Assembly (NCBI GenBank): GCA_007988785.1
Contig: BJUU01000006.1
Location: 57,616-121,615 of the forward strand
Length of the DNA stretch: 64,000 bases
Source: Agrococcus baldri
Lineage (GTDB): Bacteria > Actinomycetota > Actinomycetes > Actinomycetales > Microbacteriaceae
Direction: 5' to 3'
Shown in pieces: positions 8,070 through 21,336 of the stretch (position 1 is the stretch's first letter; every line of letters begins with the position of its first letter). The notes below the pieces were generated by a model. It searched no databases. It saw only the letters and a program-made list of their open reading frames with translations, and was not told the origin of the DNA. The translations under genes and the position numbers were made by a program.

Positions 8070-8597
8070 ATGTCCCCCACCGCTCCCCGCAGCATCGCCC
8101 GCACCACCGCCCGCTCCACCCCGGCCGCCGCGCTGGCCCTCGGCGGCGCCCTGCTCGCCCTTGTCGCCGCGCCCGTGCTGCAGCACCGCCGCGCGCAGCC
8201 GGTCGACGGCTTCCCGCTCTCGCACTACCCGATGTTCAGCGCCAGGCGCGGCCGCACCGGCCGGGTGGTGCACGTCGTCGTCGACGACGCCGATGGCACG
8301 CATCCGGTGCACTACCGCAGGCTCGGCACCGGCGGCTTCAACCAGGTGCGGCGGCAGCTCACGCGCCGCGCCAGGACGCCGGAGGGCGCGGCGGCGCTCG
8401 CGCAGGAGGCGCTCGAGCGGCTCGGCGCCGAGCGCGTGCGGGTGGTGCGCTCGACCTTCGAGTACGAGCGCTTCTTCGCCGGCGACCGCAGTCCCGAGCG
8501 CGTGCAGACGCTCGGGCTCGCCGAGCGCAGCGGCGAGCCCGCCATGCCGCGCACCGATGCGCTGCCGGCGCAGCGCGACGTGCTGGCGGTGGCCTGA
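8070..8597 (+). CDS. Membrane-anchored protein of unknown function next to HTTM gene
   Basis: Protein of 175 residues with an N-terminal signal anchor (AAALALGGALLALVAAPVLQ, residues about 20-39) and an extracytoplasmic remainder. The segment FPLSHYPMFSARRG directly after the membrane span is reminiscent of proteins found next to HTTM genes. Start ATG 8070 has TAGGAGT upstream as a good ribosome site. The stop and the next start overlap (TGATG), indicating coupling with the HTTM protein, so the two may form one membrane complex. I do not recognise a domain. Confidence 0.75.
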   Translation: MSPTAPRSIARTTARSTPAAALALGGALLALVAAPVLQHRRAQPVDGFPLSHYPMFSARRGRTGRVVHVVVDDADGTHPVHYRRLGTGGFNQVRRQLTRRARTPEGAAALAQEALERLGAERVRVVRSTFEYERFFAGDRSPERVQTLGLAERSGEPAMPRTDALPAQRDVLAVA

Positions 8598-9532
8598 TGC
8601 CCGGCGCCATCGAGACCATCGGCCGCGCCGTGCGCGACCGGCTGCTCGCCCCTGCCCCGCCGGAGCGCCTCGCCGGCACCCGCGTGCTCATGGGCGCGTA
8701 CACGGTCGGCTACCTGGCCCGCCGCGTGCGCATGTTCGCCAAGGTGCACCGCACCGATCCCGCGCTGTTCGCGCCCGTCGGCCCGGTCAGGGTGCTGCAA
8801 AGGCCGCTGCCCCCGGTGGTCGCCGACGGGCTCGTGATCGCCGAGCTCGCCGCGAGCGCCGCGTTCACGCTCGGCATCGCGCACCGGATCACCGGCCCGG
8901 TGCACGCCGGCCTGCTGCTGTGGACGCTCAGCTACCGCAACTCCTGGTCGATGGTCTTCCACAACGACAACTCGCTCGTCTGGCACACCCTCATCGCGGG
9001 CGTCTCCCCCGCGGCGGACGCCTGGAGCATCGACAGCCTGCTGCGCGGTCGCGCGGGCCGCCCCGCACCGGCCGCCGACTGGCGATACGCCTACCCGGCA
9101 CGGCTCATGTCTGGCGTGACGGCGATCGTCTACTGGCTCAGCGGCGTCGCGAAGCTCGAGGGGCCGATGGGCTGGCGCTGGGCGACGGGCGAGTCGCTGC
9201 GCGGCCAGGTCGCCGCCGACGGCCTGCGCAAGGAGGTGCTGGGCTCGAGCGCGACCTCGCTCGGCGTGCGGCTCTACAACCGCAGATGGGTGTGGGCGCT
9301 CGGCGCCGCGCCGTCGCTCGCGATCGAGCTGCTCGCACCGCTCGCGCTCGTGCACCCGGTCGTCGGCCGGCTGTGGGCGCTCGGCGCGTTCTCGATGCAC
9401 TGGGGCATCAAGGCCATCATGGGCATCACCTTCCGCTACCAGCTCTCGGGCGGCGCCTACGCATCCTTCGTGCCCTGGGAGCGGCTGCCCGCCGTCGCGG
9501 TCGCCGCTGCCCGGCGCGCACTGGGCGGCTGA
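8597..9532 (+). CDS. HTTM domain integral membrane protein (vitamin K-dependent carboxylase-like)
   Basis: Polytopic membrane protein of 311 residues resembling the HTTM (horizontally transferred transmembrane) family, which shares a fold with gamma-glutamyl carboxylase. Characteristic sections include LLLWTLSYRNSWSMVFHNDN, VYWLSGVAKLEGP with the family-typical K, and FSMHWGIKAIMGI. Bacterial members have no proven reaction. It is translated from an ATG that overlaps the stop of the preceding membrane-anchored protein. The adjacent flavoprotein could supply redox chemistry; that link is inference. Confidence 0.78.
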   Translation: MPGAIETIGRAVRDRLLAPAPPERLAGTRVLMGAYTVGYLARRVRMFAKVHRTDPALFAPVGPVRVLQRPLPPVVADGLVIAELAASAAFTLGIAHRITGPVHAGLLLWTLSYRNSWSMVFHNDNSLVWHTLIAGVSPAADAWSIDSLLRGRAGRPAPAADWRYAYPARLMSGVTAIVYWLSGVAKLEGPMGWRWATGESLRGQVAADGLRKEVLGSSATSLGVRLYNRRWVWALGAAPSLAIELLAPLALVHPVVGRLWALGAFSMHWGIKAIMGITFRYQLSGGAYASFVPWERLPAVAVAAARRALGG

Positions 9533-9537
9533 CGCCG

Positions 9538-9954
9538 TCAGTGCAGCGGGATCGCCGTCAGCGGGTCGCCCCGGTCGATGTAGACGGATGCGCCCGGCAC
9601 GGTCGCCGAGGCCAGTCGCGCCAGCGCCTCGGCCTCGAGCTCGGGCTGGCGGCCGTCGAGGGCGCCGACGCGGATGGCGACGACGAGGTCGAAGGGCCGC
9701 TCCCGCCCCATGAGGCGGAAGCGCTCGATCGCCGCGACGCGGAAGTCGAGGCTGCCGTGGTCGGAGACCCGCTCGGCCGCCTGGATGGCGGTCGGCGAGC
9801 GGTCGATGCCGAGCACGGAGCCGGTGGCGCCGACCCGCTCGGCCATGGCGCGGGCGAGGGCGCCGGGGCCGCAGCCGACCTCGAGCACGCGCAGGCCCTC
9901 GCGCAGCGGCAGCGCCTCGAGCACCGCGGCCAGCCGCGGGGAGAGCTCTGCCAT
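9538..9954 (-). CDS. Class I SAM-dependent methyltransferase
   Basis: Small methyltransferase of 138 residues. Motif I is VLEVGCGPGALARAM at about residues 23-37, followed by VLGIDRSPTAI (acidic loop binding the ribose) and FDLVVAIRVGAL. The C-terminus is short, so the protein is a bare Rossmann core; substrate unknown. ATG 9954 is chosen because GGGAGG lies 5-6 bp upstream. The frame stays open further upstream but that part is REP-derived DNA. Its stop is 5 bp from the convergent HTTM gene. Confidence 0.8.
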   Translation of the reverse strand: MAELSPRLAAVLEALPLREGLRVLEVGCGPGALARAMAERVGATGSVLGIDRSPTAIQAAERVSDHGSLDFRVAAIERFRLMGRERPFDLVVAIRVGALDGRQPELEAEALARLASATVPGASVYIDRGDPLTAIPLH

Positions 9955-10030
9955 GTCGCCTCCCGATGTCCCCCGAGCATGGCGGTCGTGCCGCGCGAAG
10001 GCAAGGGCCTGCGGGTCGAGCCCCCTCGCT

Positions 10031-10182
10031 GGTCGAGGAGCGCGCGGCGCAGCCGCCCGCGTCACGAGACCGACCGCGCCTCGCCCCTCCGGTCTCGTGA
10101 CGGCAGCGGGTCTTCGACCCGCGGCCTCCTCGACCTACGGGACCGCGGCCTCCTCGACCTACGGGATGGCGGCCTCCTCGAC

Positions 10183-10186
<4 letters not shown>
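10031..10186. repeat. REP-like element with a triplicated 24-bp arm; overlaps clp stop codon
   Basis: Arms GGTCGAGGAG at 10031-10040 and GTCACGAGACC at 10061-10071 pair with GGTCTCGTGAC at 10091-10101 and CTCCTCGACC at 10127-10136. The last arm is repeated as direct 24-bp units starting at 10120, 10144 and 10168, each with GGCCTCCTCGACCTACG. The third copy contains the TAG stop (10183-10185, minus strand) of the Clp ATPase gene. Confidence 0.85.
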
Positions 10187-12684
<2,498 letters not shown>

Positions 12685-12709
12685 GTGCATCCCCTCCGTG
12701 GTTCGCAAA

Positions 12710-12730
12710 CTTGAGTGCGCCTGACTCAAG
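12710..12730. promoter_or_regulatory. HAIR operator for HspR
   Basis: CTTGAGT-N7-ACTCAAG, an exact match to the HspR-associated inverted repeat, 25 bp upstream of the clp start codon. HspR is the MerR-like heat-shock repressor of actinobacteria, so this ATPase gene is predicted to be derepressed by heat or unfolded protein. Confidence 0.9.
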
Positions 12731-12795
12731 TTAGAACACGGAGCGCCGGAGCGCATTCCCGTTCGCCACGGGCGAGCACGCCACGCCGGTGTCGC

Positions 12796-13233
12796 TCAGC
12801 CGGCCGCCTTCTTCACCAGCTCCGCGATCTGCTTGCGCACCGCATCCGTCACCTCGACGATCGCGAACGAGGCGGGCCACATGGCACCGTCGTCGAGCGT
12901 CGCGATGTCCTGGAAGCCGAGCGTGCCGTAGCGGGCGTCGAACTTCGAGGCCTGCTGGTAGAACACCAGCACCTTGCCGTCGCGGGCGTAGGCGGGGAAG
13001 CCGTACCAGGTCTTGGGGTCGAGCTCGGGGGCGACCTCGGTGACCACCTCGTGGATCATCTGCGCGATCTGCTTGTCGGGCTCGGGCAGGTCGCGGATCG
13101 TGTCGAGCACGTCCTGCAGATCCTTCTCCTTCTTGCTGCCGCCCTTGCGGCCCGCCTGCTTGCGCAGCTCGGCGGTGCGGTCCTTGAGCGCCTGCTTCTC
13201 GAAGTCGCTGAGCTTGCCGTCGTCCTCGACCAT
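12796..13233 (-). CDS. DUF1801 domain protein
   Basis: Protein of 145 residues with a charged N-terminal helix (SDFEKQALKDRTAELRKQ) and a DUF1801/YdhG-like domain: TWYGFPAYARDGKVLVFYQQASKFDARYGTLGF (split over about residues 78-110) and a hydrophobic C-terminus. Relatives include proteins implicated in iron handling, but no activity is established. ATG 13233 is chosen because AGGA lies 6 bp upstream and the start fits the family; a longer open frame upstream has no ribosome site. Isolated gene; the 147 bp to the next gene hold no recognisable element. Confidence 0.78.
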   Translation of the reverse strand: MVEDDGKLSDFEKQALKDRTAELRKQAGRKGGSKKEKDLQDVLDTIRDLPEPDKQIAQMIHEVVTEVAPELDPKTWYGFPAYARDGKVLVFYQQASKFDARYGTLGFQDIATLDDGAMWPASFAIVEVTDAVRKQIAELVKKAAG

Positions 13234-13380
13234 GATCCTGATCCTCTCGTCGGATGCGTTGTGCCACCGATCATGCCGCGCGGGGCTCGCGCGCGCTTCT
13301 CCGATCCTGCGCGCTTGGCGGCTGCGCCGCACGCACCCTCGCGGATGCGGTGCGGCGGGCGGCGCATGCGGTGGCTCGCG

Positions 13381-14802
13381 TCAGGCGCTCGGCACCGTCG
13401 TGCGCTCGGGAGCGCCGGGCACCGCGTCGGGCTCGTCGGCGTCGTCCGAGAACGGCACGTCGCCGCGCGGCGCGTCGTAGAGCTCGCGGTCGAGGATGCC
13501 CTCTCGCTTCGCGACGATGGTCGGCACGAGCGCCTGGCCGGCGACGTTGACCGCCGTGCGGCCCATGTCGACGATCGGGTCGACGGCGAGCAGCAGGCCG
13601 ACGCCCTCGAGCGGCAGCCCGAGCGTCGAGAGGGTGAGCGTCAGCATGACGGTGGCGCCGGTGGTGCCGGCCGTGGCGGCCGAGCCGACGATCGAGACGA
13701 AGGCGATCAGCACGTACTGGATGATCGTCAGCTCGATGCCGAAGAACTGCGCGACGAAGATGGCGGCGATCGCCGGGTAGATCGCGGCGCAGCCATCCAT
13801 CTTGGTGGTCGAGCCGAAGGGCACGGCGAACGAGGCGTACTCGCGCGGCACGCCCAGGTTGCGCTCGGTGACGCGCTGCGTGAGCGGCAGCGTGCCCATC
13901 GACGAGCGGCTCACGAAGCCCAGCTGCACCGCGGGCCAGACGCCCGAGAAGTACTTGCGGATCGACAACCCGTGCGCCTTGATGAGCACCGGGTAGACGA
14001 CGAACAGCACGAGCGCGAGGCCGAGGTAGATGGCGCCGACGAACCACGCGAGGGTGCCGAGCTTCTCCCAGCCGTACTCCACCACCGCGTTGCCGAGCAG
14101 GCCGAGGGTGCCGAGCGGGGCGATGCGGATGATCCACCACAGCACCTTCTGGATCACCTTCAGCGCCGACTGCGTGAAGTCGAGGAAGGGCTCCGCCCGC
14201 TTGCCGAGCTTGAGGGCGGCGATGCCCACGACCGCGGCGATCACGATCACCTGCAGCACGTTGAAGCCGACCGTCGAGGTGACCTCGCCGGTGTCGGATG
14301 CGCTGCTCGAGACGGTGAGGCCGAGGAAGTTCTGCGGCACGAGGCCGGTGAGGAAGTCCCACCAGCTGCCGACCCGGCCCGGCTCGGCGGTCTCGAGCTC
14401 GCCGGTGTCGACGCGGGATCCGGGCTGCAGCGCGGTGCCGAGGGTGATGCCGATCGAGACGGCGATCGCGGCGGTGATCGCGAACCACAGCAGGGTCTGA
14501 CCGGCCAGCCGCGCGGCGTTCTGCACCTTCCGCAGCTGCGCGATCGAGGCGATGATCGCCGTGAGGATGAGCGGCACGACGGCCGTCTTCAGCAGCGCCA
14601 CGTAGCTCGAGCCGATGGTGTCGAGCGTCGCGGCGAGCGGGTTCGGCGCGTCCTCGGCGCCCGGGCCGAGCTGCCGGGCGAGCAGCCCGAGCGCGACGCC
14701 CAGCACGAGCGCTGCGCTGATCTGGAAGCCGAACGAGCCCAGCAGCCTGCGGGCTCGACTCTTGGGCGCGCGGGTCGGCGCGGGCTGCGTGGTGGCGGGC
14801 AC
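13381..14802 (-). CDS. Dicarboxylate/amino acid:cation symporter (DAACS family)
   Basis: Secondary transporter of 473 residues of the DctA/GltP family, coupling uptake of C4-dicarboxylates or glutamate/aspartate to Na+ or H+. The re-entrant loop with the serine-rich motif (VSRSSMGTLPLT) and the NMDGT-equivalent segment (FGSTTKMDGCAAIYPAIAAIF) are present, followed by AGTTGATVMLTLTLSTLGLPLEG and DPIVDMGRTAVNVAG with the substrate-binding Asp/Arg. Eight hydrophobic spans are seen. A GTG at 14802 with GAGGAG just upstream is chosen; the open frame extends upstream over a simple repeat and is not part of the protein. Confidence 0.92.
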   Translation of the reverse strand: MPATTQPAPTRAPKSRARRLLGSFGFQISAALVLGVALGLLARQLGPGAEDAPNPLAATLDTIGSSYVALLKTAVVPLILTAIIASIAQLRKVQNAARLAGQTLLWFAITAAIAVSIGITLGTALQPGSRVDTGELETAEPGRVGSWWDFLTGLVPQNFLGLTVSSSASDTGEVTSTVGFNVLQVIVIAAVVGIAALKLGKRAEPFLDFTQSALKVIQKVLWWIIRIAPLGTLGLLGNAVVEYGWEKLGTLAWFVGAIYLGLALVLFVVYPVLIKAHGLSIRKYFSGVWPAVQLGFVSRSSMGTLPLTQRVTERNLGVPREYASFAVPFGSTTKMDGCAAIYPAIAAIFVAQFFGIELTIIQYVLIAFVSIVGSAATAGTTGATVMLTLTLSTLGLPLEGVGLLLAVDPIVDMGRTAVNVAGQALVPTIVAKREGILDRELYDAPRGDVPFSDDADEPDAVPGAPERTTVPSA

Positions 14803-14820
14803 GGTGCTCCTCGGATGCTG

Positions 14821-14855
14821 TCGGTGCGATGGGTGCGGTGGGTGCGGTGGGTGCC
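14821..14855. repeat. Short tandem repeat of a GGGTGCGGT unit
   Basis: Three to four 9-bp units (TGGGTGCGG at 14830, 14839, a partial at 14848, and a degenerate TCGGTGCGA at 14821). It lies in the leader of the symporter gene. No function is apparent. Confidence 0.6.
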
Positions 14856-14965
14856 GGGACGCGGCCCGAGCACCATCAGTTATACCTGCTATCACGCCCG
14901 CTTGGGGCATCCGGTCGTGTCGTGCGTCATCCGGCGTCACACTCGGGCCGCACCGGTGCCGCGCA

Positions 14966-14979
14966 TGAGAGGCCTCTCA
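14966..14979. promoter_or_regulatory. TGAGAG-N2-CTCTCA palindrome upstream of secreted protein
   Basis: TGAGAG-GC-CTCTCA, extended to a 16-bp perfect palindrome by the flanking A and T. It is about 90 bp upstream of the start at 15070. The same core and the same following TC occur at 6455-6468. The rest of the 266 bp between the symporter and this gene shows no other site I can name. Confidence 0.55.
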
Positions 14980-15069
14980 TCCGATGCTCCTGCTGCCCTC
15001 ACCCGCGCTCGCGACCATGGATGCAGACCAGAGGAGACCCCGGCAGCATCCGGGGCAGAGGAGGACCGA

Positions 15070-15444
15070 GTGAAGACCAAGTGGATCGCCATCACCGCAG
15101 CCGGAGCGCTGAGCGTCGGCACGATCGCCGCCGGCGCGATGAGCGTCGCGAACGCCGTCGAGATCCGGGATGCGCAGGGTCACGCCATCGCCGCGCCGCA
15201 GATCCGCGGCGAGGTGATCGACGGCGGCACGGTCGAGATCAAGACCACCGGCGACCACGCATCCGTCGCCTCGCCGACCGACGCGCCCAGCCCGACGAGC
15301 GCACCGTCTGCGACGCAGGCGGACTCCGGGCAGCCCGCCCAGCAGGGGCCCGCGCCCGTCGCCGTGCCGTCGGCGAACTCGGTCGACGGCGCCGACTCGG
15401 CGGCGTCGGCCGGCTCCGCCGCGTCCGCCGGCTCGGCCGACTGA
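15070..15444 (+). CDS. Small secreted Ala/Ser/Pro-rich protein
   Basis: Exported protein of 124 residues. The N-terminus is a signal peptide (KTKWIAITAAGALSVGTIAAGAMS region, cleavage probably near ANA at residues 26-28). A short beta-like region (IRGEVIDGGTVEIKTTG) follows, then a disordered tail rich in Ala, Ser, Pro and Gln that ends with repeated ASAGSA. The GTG start at 15070 has GGAGGA 7 bp upstream. No catalytic motif is visible and no function can be given. It shares its upstream palindrome with the flavoprotein/HTTM operon, so it may belong to the same envelope-related regulon. Confidence 0.75.
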   Translation: MKTKWIAITAAGALSVGTIAAGAMSVANAVEIRDAQGHAIAAPQIRGEVIDGGTVEIKTTGDHASVASPTDAPSPTSAPSATQADSGQPAQQGPAPVAVPSANSVDGADSAASAGSAASAGSAD

Positions 15445-15457
15445 CCAGCACCGCAGC

Positions 15458-15499
15458 ACGCAGCAGCGCCTCGCCGTCTCTGGCGAGGCGCTGCTGCGT
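15458..15499. terminator. Strong bidirectional hairpin terminator
   Basis: An 18-bp perfect stem (15458-15475 with 15482-15499) with a 6-nt loop GTCTCT. It lies between two convergent genes (stop at 15444, opposing stop at 15509) and has no T-run, as is common in high-GC actinobacteria. Confidence 0.85.
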
Positions 15500-15508
15500 C
15501 CGGTGGCG

Positions 15509-16048
15509 TCAGCCCGCGTGCACGCCCTCGGCGAACTCCTCGAGGATCTTCGCGTTGAACGCCGGCAGGTCGTCGGGCGTGCGGCTCGAGACGAGCCCGT
15601 TGTCGGTCGCGACCTCCTGGTCGACCCAGCTCGCGCCCGCGTTCTGCAGGTCGGTCTTCAGGCTCGGGTAGCTCGTGATGGTGCGGCCGTCGACGCCGCC
15701 CGCCTCGATCAGGATCCACGCGCCGTGGCAGATCACGCCGATCGGCTTGCCCGACTCGACGAACCCGCGCACGAGGGCCACCGCATCCGCGTCCATGCGC
15801 AGGTGATCGGCGTTCACCACGCCGCCGGGCAGCACGAGGGCGTCGAAGGCGGATGCGTCGACGTCGGCCGGCGCGGCGTCCACGGTCTGCACATGGCCCT
15901 TCTTGCCCTCGACCGAGCCGTCCTTCGGCGAGATGAGCGCTGCCGTGCCGCCCGCGCCCTGCACCGCCTCCCAGGGGCTCGTGAGCTCGGAGTCCTCGAA
16001 TCCGTCCGTGAGCACGAACGCGACCTTCTTGCCGGTGATGTCTGCCAT
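15509..16048 (-). CDS. Type 1 glutamine amidotransferase, PfpI/DJ-1 family
   Basis: Cytoplasmic protein of 179 residues of the DJ-1/PfpI superfamily (protease, chaperone or deglycase annotations exist for relatives). The nucleophile elbow is VICHGAW with Cys107 and His108, and the acidic partner lies in the DGFEDSELTSPWEA segment near residues 15-27. The central sheet motif LVLPGGVVNADHLR is present. ATG 16048 is preceded by AAGGAGG at ideal spacing; a start further upstream is unsupported. Relatives are often stress-induced general stress protein 18-type enzymes. Confidence 0.9.
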   Translation of the reverse strand: MADITGKKVAFVLTDGFEDSELTSPWEAVQGAGGTAALISPKDGSVEGKKGHVQTVDAAPADVDASAFDALVLPGGVVNADHLRMDADAVALVRGFVESGKPIGVICHGAWILIEAGGVDGRTITSYPSLKTDLQNAGASWVDQEVATDNGLVSSRTPDDLPAFNAKILEEFAEGVHAG

Positions 16049-16139
16049 GACTGCCTCCTTCGAGTTCGGGGTTCGGCCGCGACGGTACGCGCTCCGGCTG
16101 TGCATCGCCAGGCCGTGCGCCTCCACTAGCCTCGGCAGC

Positions 16140-16913
16140 ATGACGATCGCGCGCCGGCGGAACGGCCCGTCCCCGCTGCCGACCGTGCGCCGGGCGGTGC
16201 CGACGGCGCTCGCGTGCGCCGCGGTGCTCGCGACGACCGCATGCCTGCCGCCGCCCGACGTCGAGCCGCGGCCCACCGCATCCGCCGCCGTCACGGTCGA
16301 GGACGCCGCGCCCACCGCGGCGCCGGTGCCGCACGAGAGCGAGCTGCCCGCCGGCTTCGACAGCGAGCCCGACACCACCGCCGAGCCCGACGAGGCGCTC
16401 GGGGCCGAGGAGCTGACCGAGCTGCTGCGCGTGCCGGCGACCGCCGCGGTGCGGCCCGACAGCTGCGCGGCCGACGCGGTCGAGGCCGAGCTCTGGGGCT
16501 ACGACGTCGCCGCCGGCAGCAGGTTCTCGACCCTGCGGGTGACGAACGTGTCGGATGCGCCGTGCACGGTCGCGGGGTACCCGGGCATCGGGGCGCGGGG
16601 CGAGTGGGGCAGCGCATTCCTGATCCTCGCCGAGCAGGACCCGATCGACTCGGGCGACGGCTCACCCGTCACGCTCGCGCCCGGCGCCGCGGCGAGCGCG
16701 CCGATCCGCTGGACGGGCGCGCTCGCCGGCGCGCACGACGAGTGGATCTCGCTGCTGGTCGTGCAGCTCGCGCAGGGGCAGGAGCCGCTGCGGGTGGCGC
16801 CGACCATCAGCGCCGAGTCGATGGTCGGCGGCGACAGCGGCGCACCGCACGAGGCGACCATGGACGTCGGCATGCTCACCGACGTGCGCGTCGGCTCGTT
16901 CAGCGCCGTCTGA
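16140..16913 (+). CDS. DUF4232 lipoprotein
   Basis: Exported protein of 257 residues. A basic N-terminus leads into a hydrophobic span ending in LATTAC, a lipobox-like site with Cys near residue 35, so it is probably a lipoprotein. An acidic, disordered stretch follows, and from residue 100 a DUF4232 domain (LRVTNVSDAPCTVAGYPGI and VTLAPGAAASAPIRW). DUF4232 proteins are actinobacterial cell-surface proteins without known activity. There is no ribosome site: TAGCCT at 16127-16132 lies 7 bp before the ATG, indicating a leaderless transcript. Confidence 0.82.
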   Translation: MTIARRRNGPSPLPTVRRAVPTALACAAVLATTACLPPPDVEPRPTASAAVTVEDAAPTAAPVPHESELPAGFDSEPDTTAEPDEALGAEELTELLRVPATAAVRPDSCAADAVEAELWGYDVAAGSRFSTLRVTNVSDAPCTVAGYPGIGARGEWGSAFLILAEQDPIDSGDGSPVTLAPGAAASAPIRWTGALAGAHDEWISLLVVQLAQGQEPLRVAPTISAESMVGGDSGAPHEATMDVGMLTDVRVGSFSAV

Positions 16914-17087
16914 GGCGCCTGGCCGCGTGGCCGTCGGCGCGGCGCAGGATGTGGGTGGCCGGGTCCAGAGTGGTCACGACGACCCCTCCGGAGGCACCCG
17001 ATGCAGGCGACGAACCACACCGCTGTAACTCGCTCACGGCGTGTCGCAGATGTGTTTCCGGGCGCCCTGCACAGGTGTCAGCAAGCG

Positions 17088-17164
17088 CTCTCCACAGCAA
17101 CTTCCGCGTCGTTCCGCGGCGGGAATGACAGCTGTGGAGTTCTTGTTGAAACTGTTGTGGAGAA
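17088..17164. promoter_or_regulatory. Three DnaA-box-like sites upstream of nrdH
   Basis: CTCTCCACA at 17088-17096 (plus), TGTGGAGTT at 17133-17141 and TGTGGAGAA at 17156-17164 (both minus orientation; the last is TTCTCCACA, one mismatch to TTATCCACA). DnaA is known to control nrd genes in some bacteria. Matches are imperfect, so this is a suggestion. Confidence 0.35.
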
Positions 17165-17213
17165 ACACACCATCTTGTGTCCTTGATCGACGCGAGACCC
17201 CACATATAGTGGG
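17165..17213. promoter_or_regulatory. Pair of NrdR boxes
   Basis: ACACACCATCTTGTGT at 17165-17180 and CCCCACATATAGTGGG at 17198-17213, 33 bp apart start to start (three helical turns). Both resemble the NrdR consensus ACACwATATwTwGTGT. NrdR is the ATP/dATP-sensing repressor of ribonucleotide reductase operons; paired boxes at this spacing are the family rule. Confidence 0.85.
17183..17210 (+). promoter_or_regulatory. Predicted nrdHIEF promoter
   Basis: -35 TTGATC at 17183-17188 and -10 TATAGT at 17205-17210 with a 16-bp spacer. The -10 lies inside the second NrdR box, so repressor binding would block RNA polymerase. Confidence 0.65.
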
Positions 17214-17286
17214 AGCCCGGCTTCCCCCGCACCACGAGCAGCACCAGCTGTCGGCACGACAGCCAGACCAAGAAGGAAGGCCCATC

Positions 17287-17514
17287 ATGACCGTCACCGT
17301 CTACTCCAAGCCCGCCTGCGTGCAGTGCACGATGACCACTCGCGCGCTCGACGCGCAGGGCATCGACTACGAGATCTTCGACGTCACCGCCGACGACAAG
17401 GCGCTGCAGACCGTCAAGGAGCTCGGCTACATGCAGGCCCCCGTCGTGATCGCCGACGAGGACCACTGGTCGGGCTTCCAGCCCGACCGCATCAAGGCGA
17501 TCCTCGCGGCCTGA
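17287..17514 (+). CDS. nrdH: Glutaredoxin-like protein NrdH
   Basis: Redox protein of 75 residues that reduces the class Ib ribonucleotide reductase. The redox-active CVQC motif is at Cys11-Cys14 ([10 protein letters not shown]), and the cis-Pro region reads MQAPVVI, with the WSGFQPDRI ending typical of NrdH. ATG 17287 with GAAGGAAGG upstream is the start; the longer open frame upstream runs through the promoter and is not coding. First gene of nrdHIEF. Confidence 0.95.
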   Translation: MTVTVYSKPACVQCTMTTRALDAQGIDYEIFDVTADDKALQTVKELGYMQAPVVIADEDHWSGFQPDRIKAILAA

Positions 17515-17546
17515 TCGCCGTGCCCACGGCCGCGCCGGAGGCTGCG

Positions 17547-17932
17547 GTGGCCGACCTGGTCTACTTCTCGAGCGTCTCGGGCAACACCGCCCGGTTCGTG
17601 GAGAAGCTCGACCGGCCGGCCTCCCGCATCCCCCTCTATGCCTCGCAGCCGCCGCTGGAGCAGCGTGAGCCCTACGTGCTCATCGTGCCCACCTACGGCA
17701 GCGGCAACGGGGAAGGCGCCGTGCCGAAGCAGGTCATCCGGTTCCTCAACGACGAGGAGAACCGGCGGCACCTGCGAGGCGTGATCTCGGCCGGCAACAC
17801 CAACTTCGGTGCGGGCTACGGGCTTGCGGGCGACATCATCGCCCGCAAGTGCGGGGTGCCGCACCTCTACCGCTTCGAACTGTTCGGAACTGCTGACGAC
17901 GTGCGCGTCGTCCAAGAAGGATTGGATGCACT

Positions 17933-17945
<13 letters not shown>
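17547..17945 (+). CDS. nrdI: Flavodoxin-like protein NrdI
   Basis: Flavoprotein of about 132 residues that supplies oxidant for assembly of the Mn(III)2-tyrosyl radical of NrdF. FMN-binding segments are [18 protein letters not shown] at the N-terminus, VPTYGSGNG and [15 protein letters not shown] 17547 is chosen: GGAGG lies 5 bp upstream and VADLVYFSS is the usual NrdI N-terminus. A GTG at 17520, five bases after the nrdH stop, is the alternative and would add nine residues. The 3' end overlaps nrdE by 13 bp. Confidence 0.92.
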
Positions 17946-21233
<3,288 letters not shown>

Positions 21234-21248
21234 GACGGATGTCTCCAC

Positions 21249-21301
21249 CCCGTCGGTCTGCCATCGGCCGTCGCGTCGGCGGCTAGCGGCAGACCGACGG
21301 G
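21249..21301. terminator. Terminator between nrdF and transketolase gene
   Basis: A 14-bp perfect stem, CCCGTCGGTCTGCC at 21249-21262 with its complement at 21288-21301. The 25-nt interior can fold further. It lies between convergent genes. Confidence 0.75.
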
Positions 21302-21336
21302 CACGCTCGACCGGGAGGTCGGGGGGGCGCCGGCGG

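Larger units (their letters stand above)
16914..17286. promoter_or_regulatory. 373-bp control region upstream of nrdHIEF
   Basis: No gene is seen in this stretch. The first 170 bp carry nothing I recognise. From 17088 there are three DnaA-box-like sites, two NrdR boxes and a promoter (listed separately). The leader is about 70 nt with a good ribosome site (AAGGAAGG) just before nrdH. Confidence 0.7.

Noticed and set aside
14821..14855. Possible CRISPR-like or short array
   Set aside because: Units are 9 bp, contiguous and without spacers; it is a simple tandem repeat.
12715..15069. A long plus-strand open frame before the secreted protein
   Set aside because: It covers the opposing DUF1801 and symporter genes. 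Only the part from GTG 15070, with ribosome site and signal peptide, is real.
17041..17286. N-terminal extension of NrdH
   Set aside because: This stretch holds the promoter and NrdR boxes; ATG 17287 has the ribosome site and the family N-terminus.
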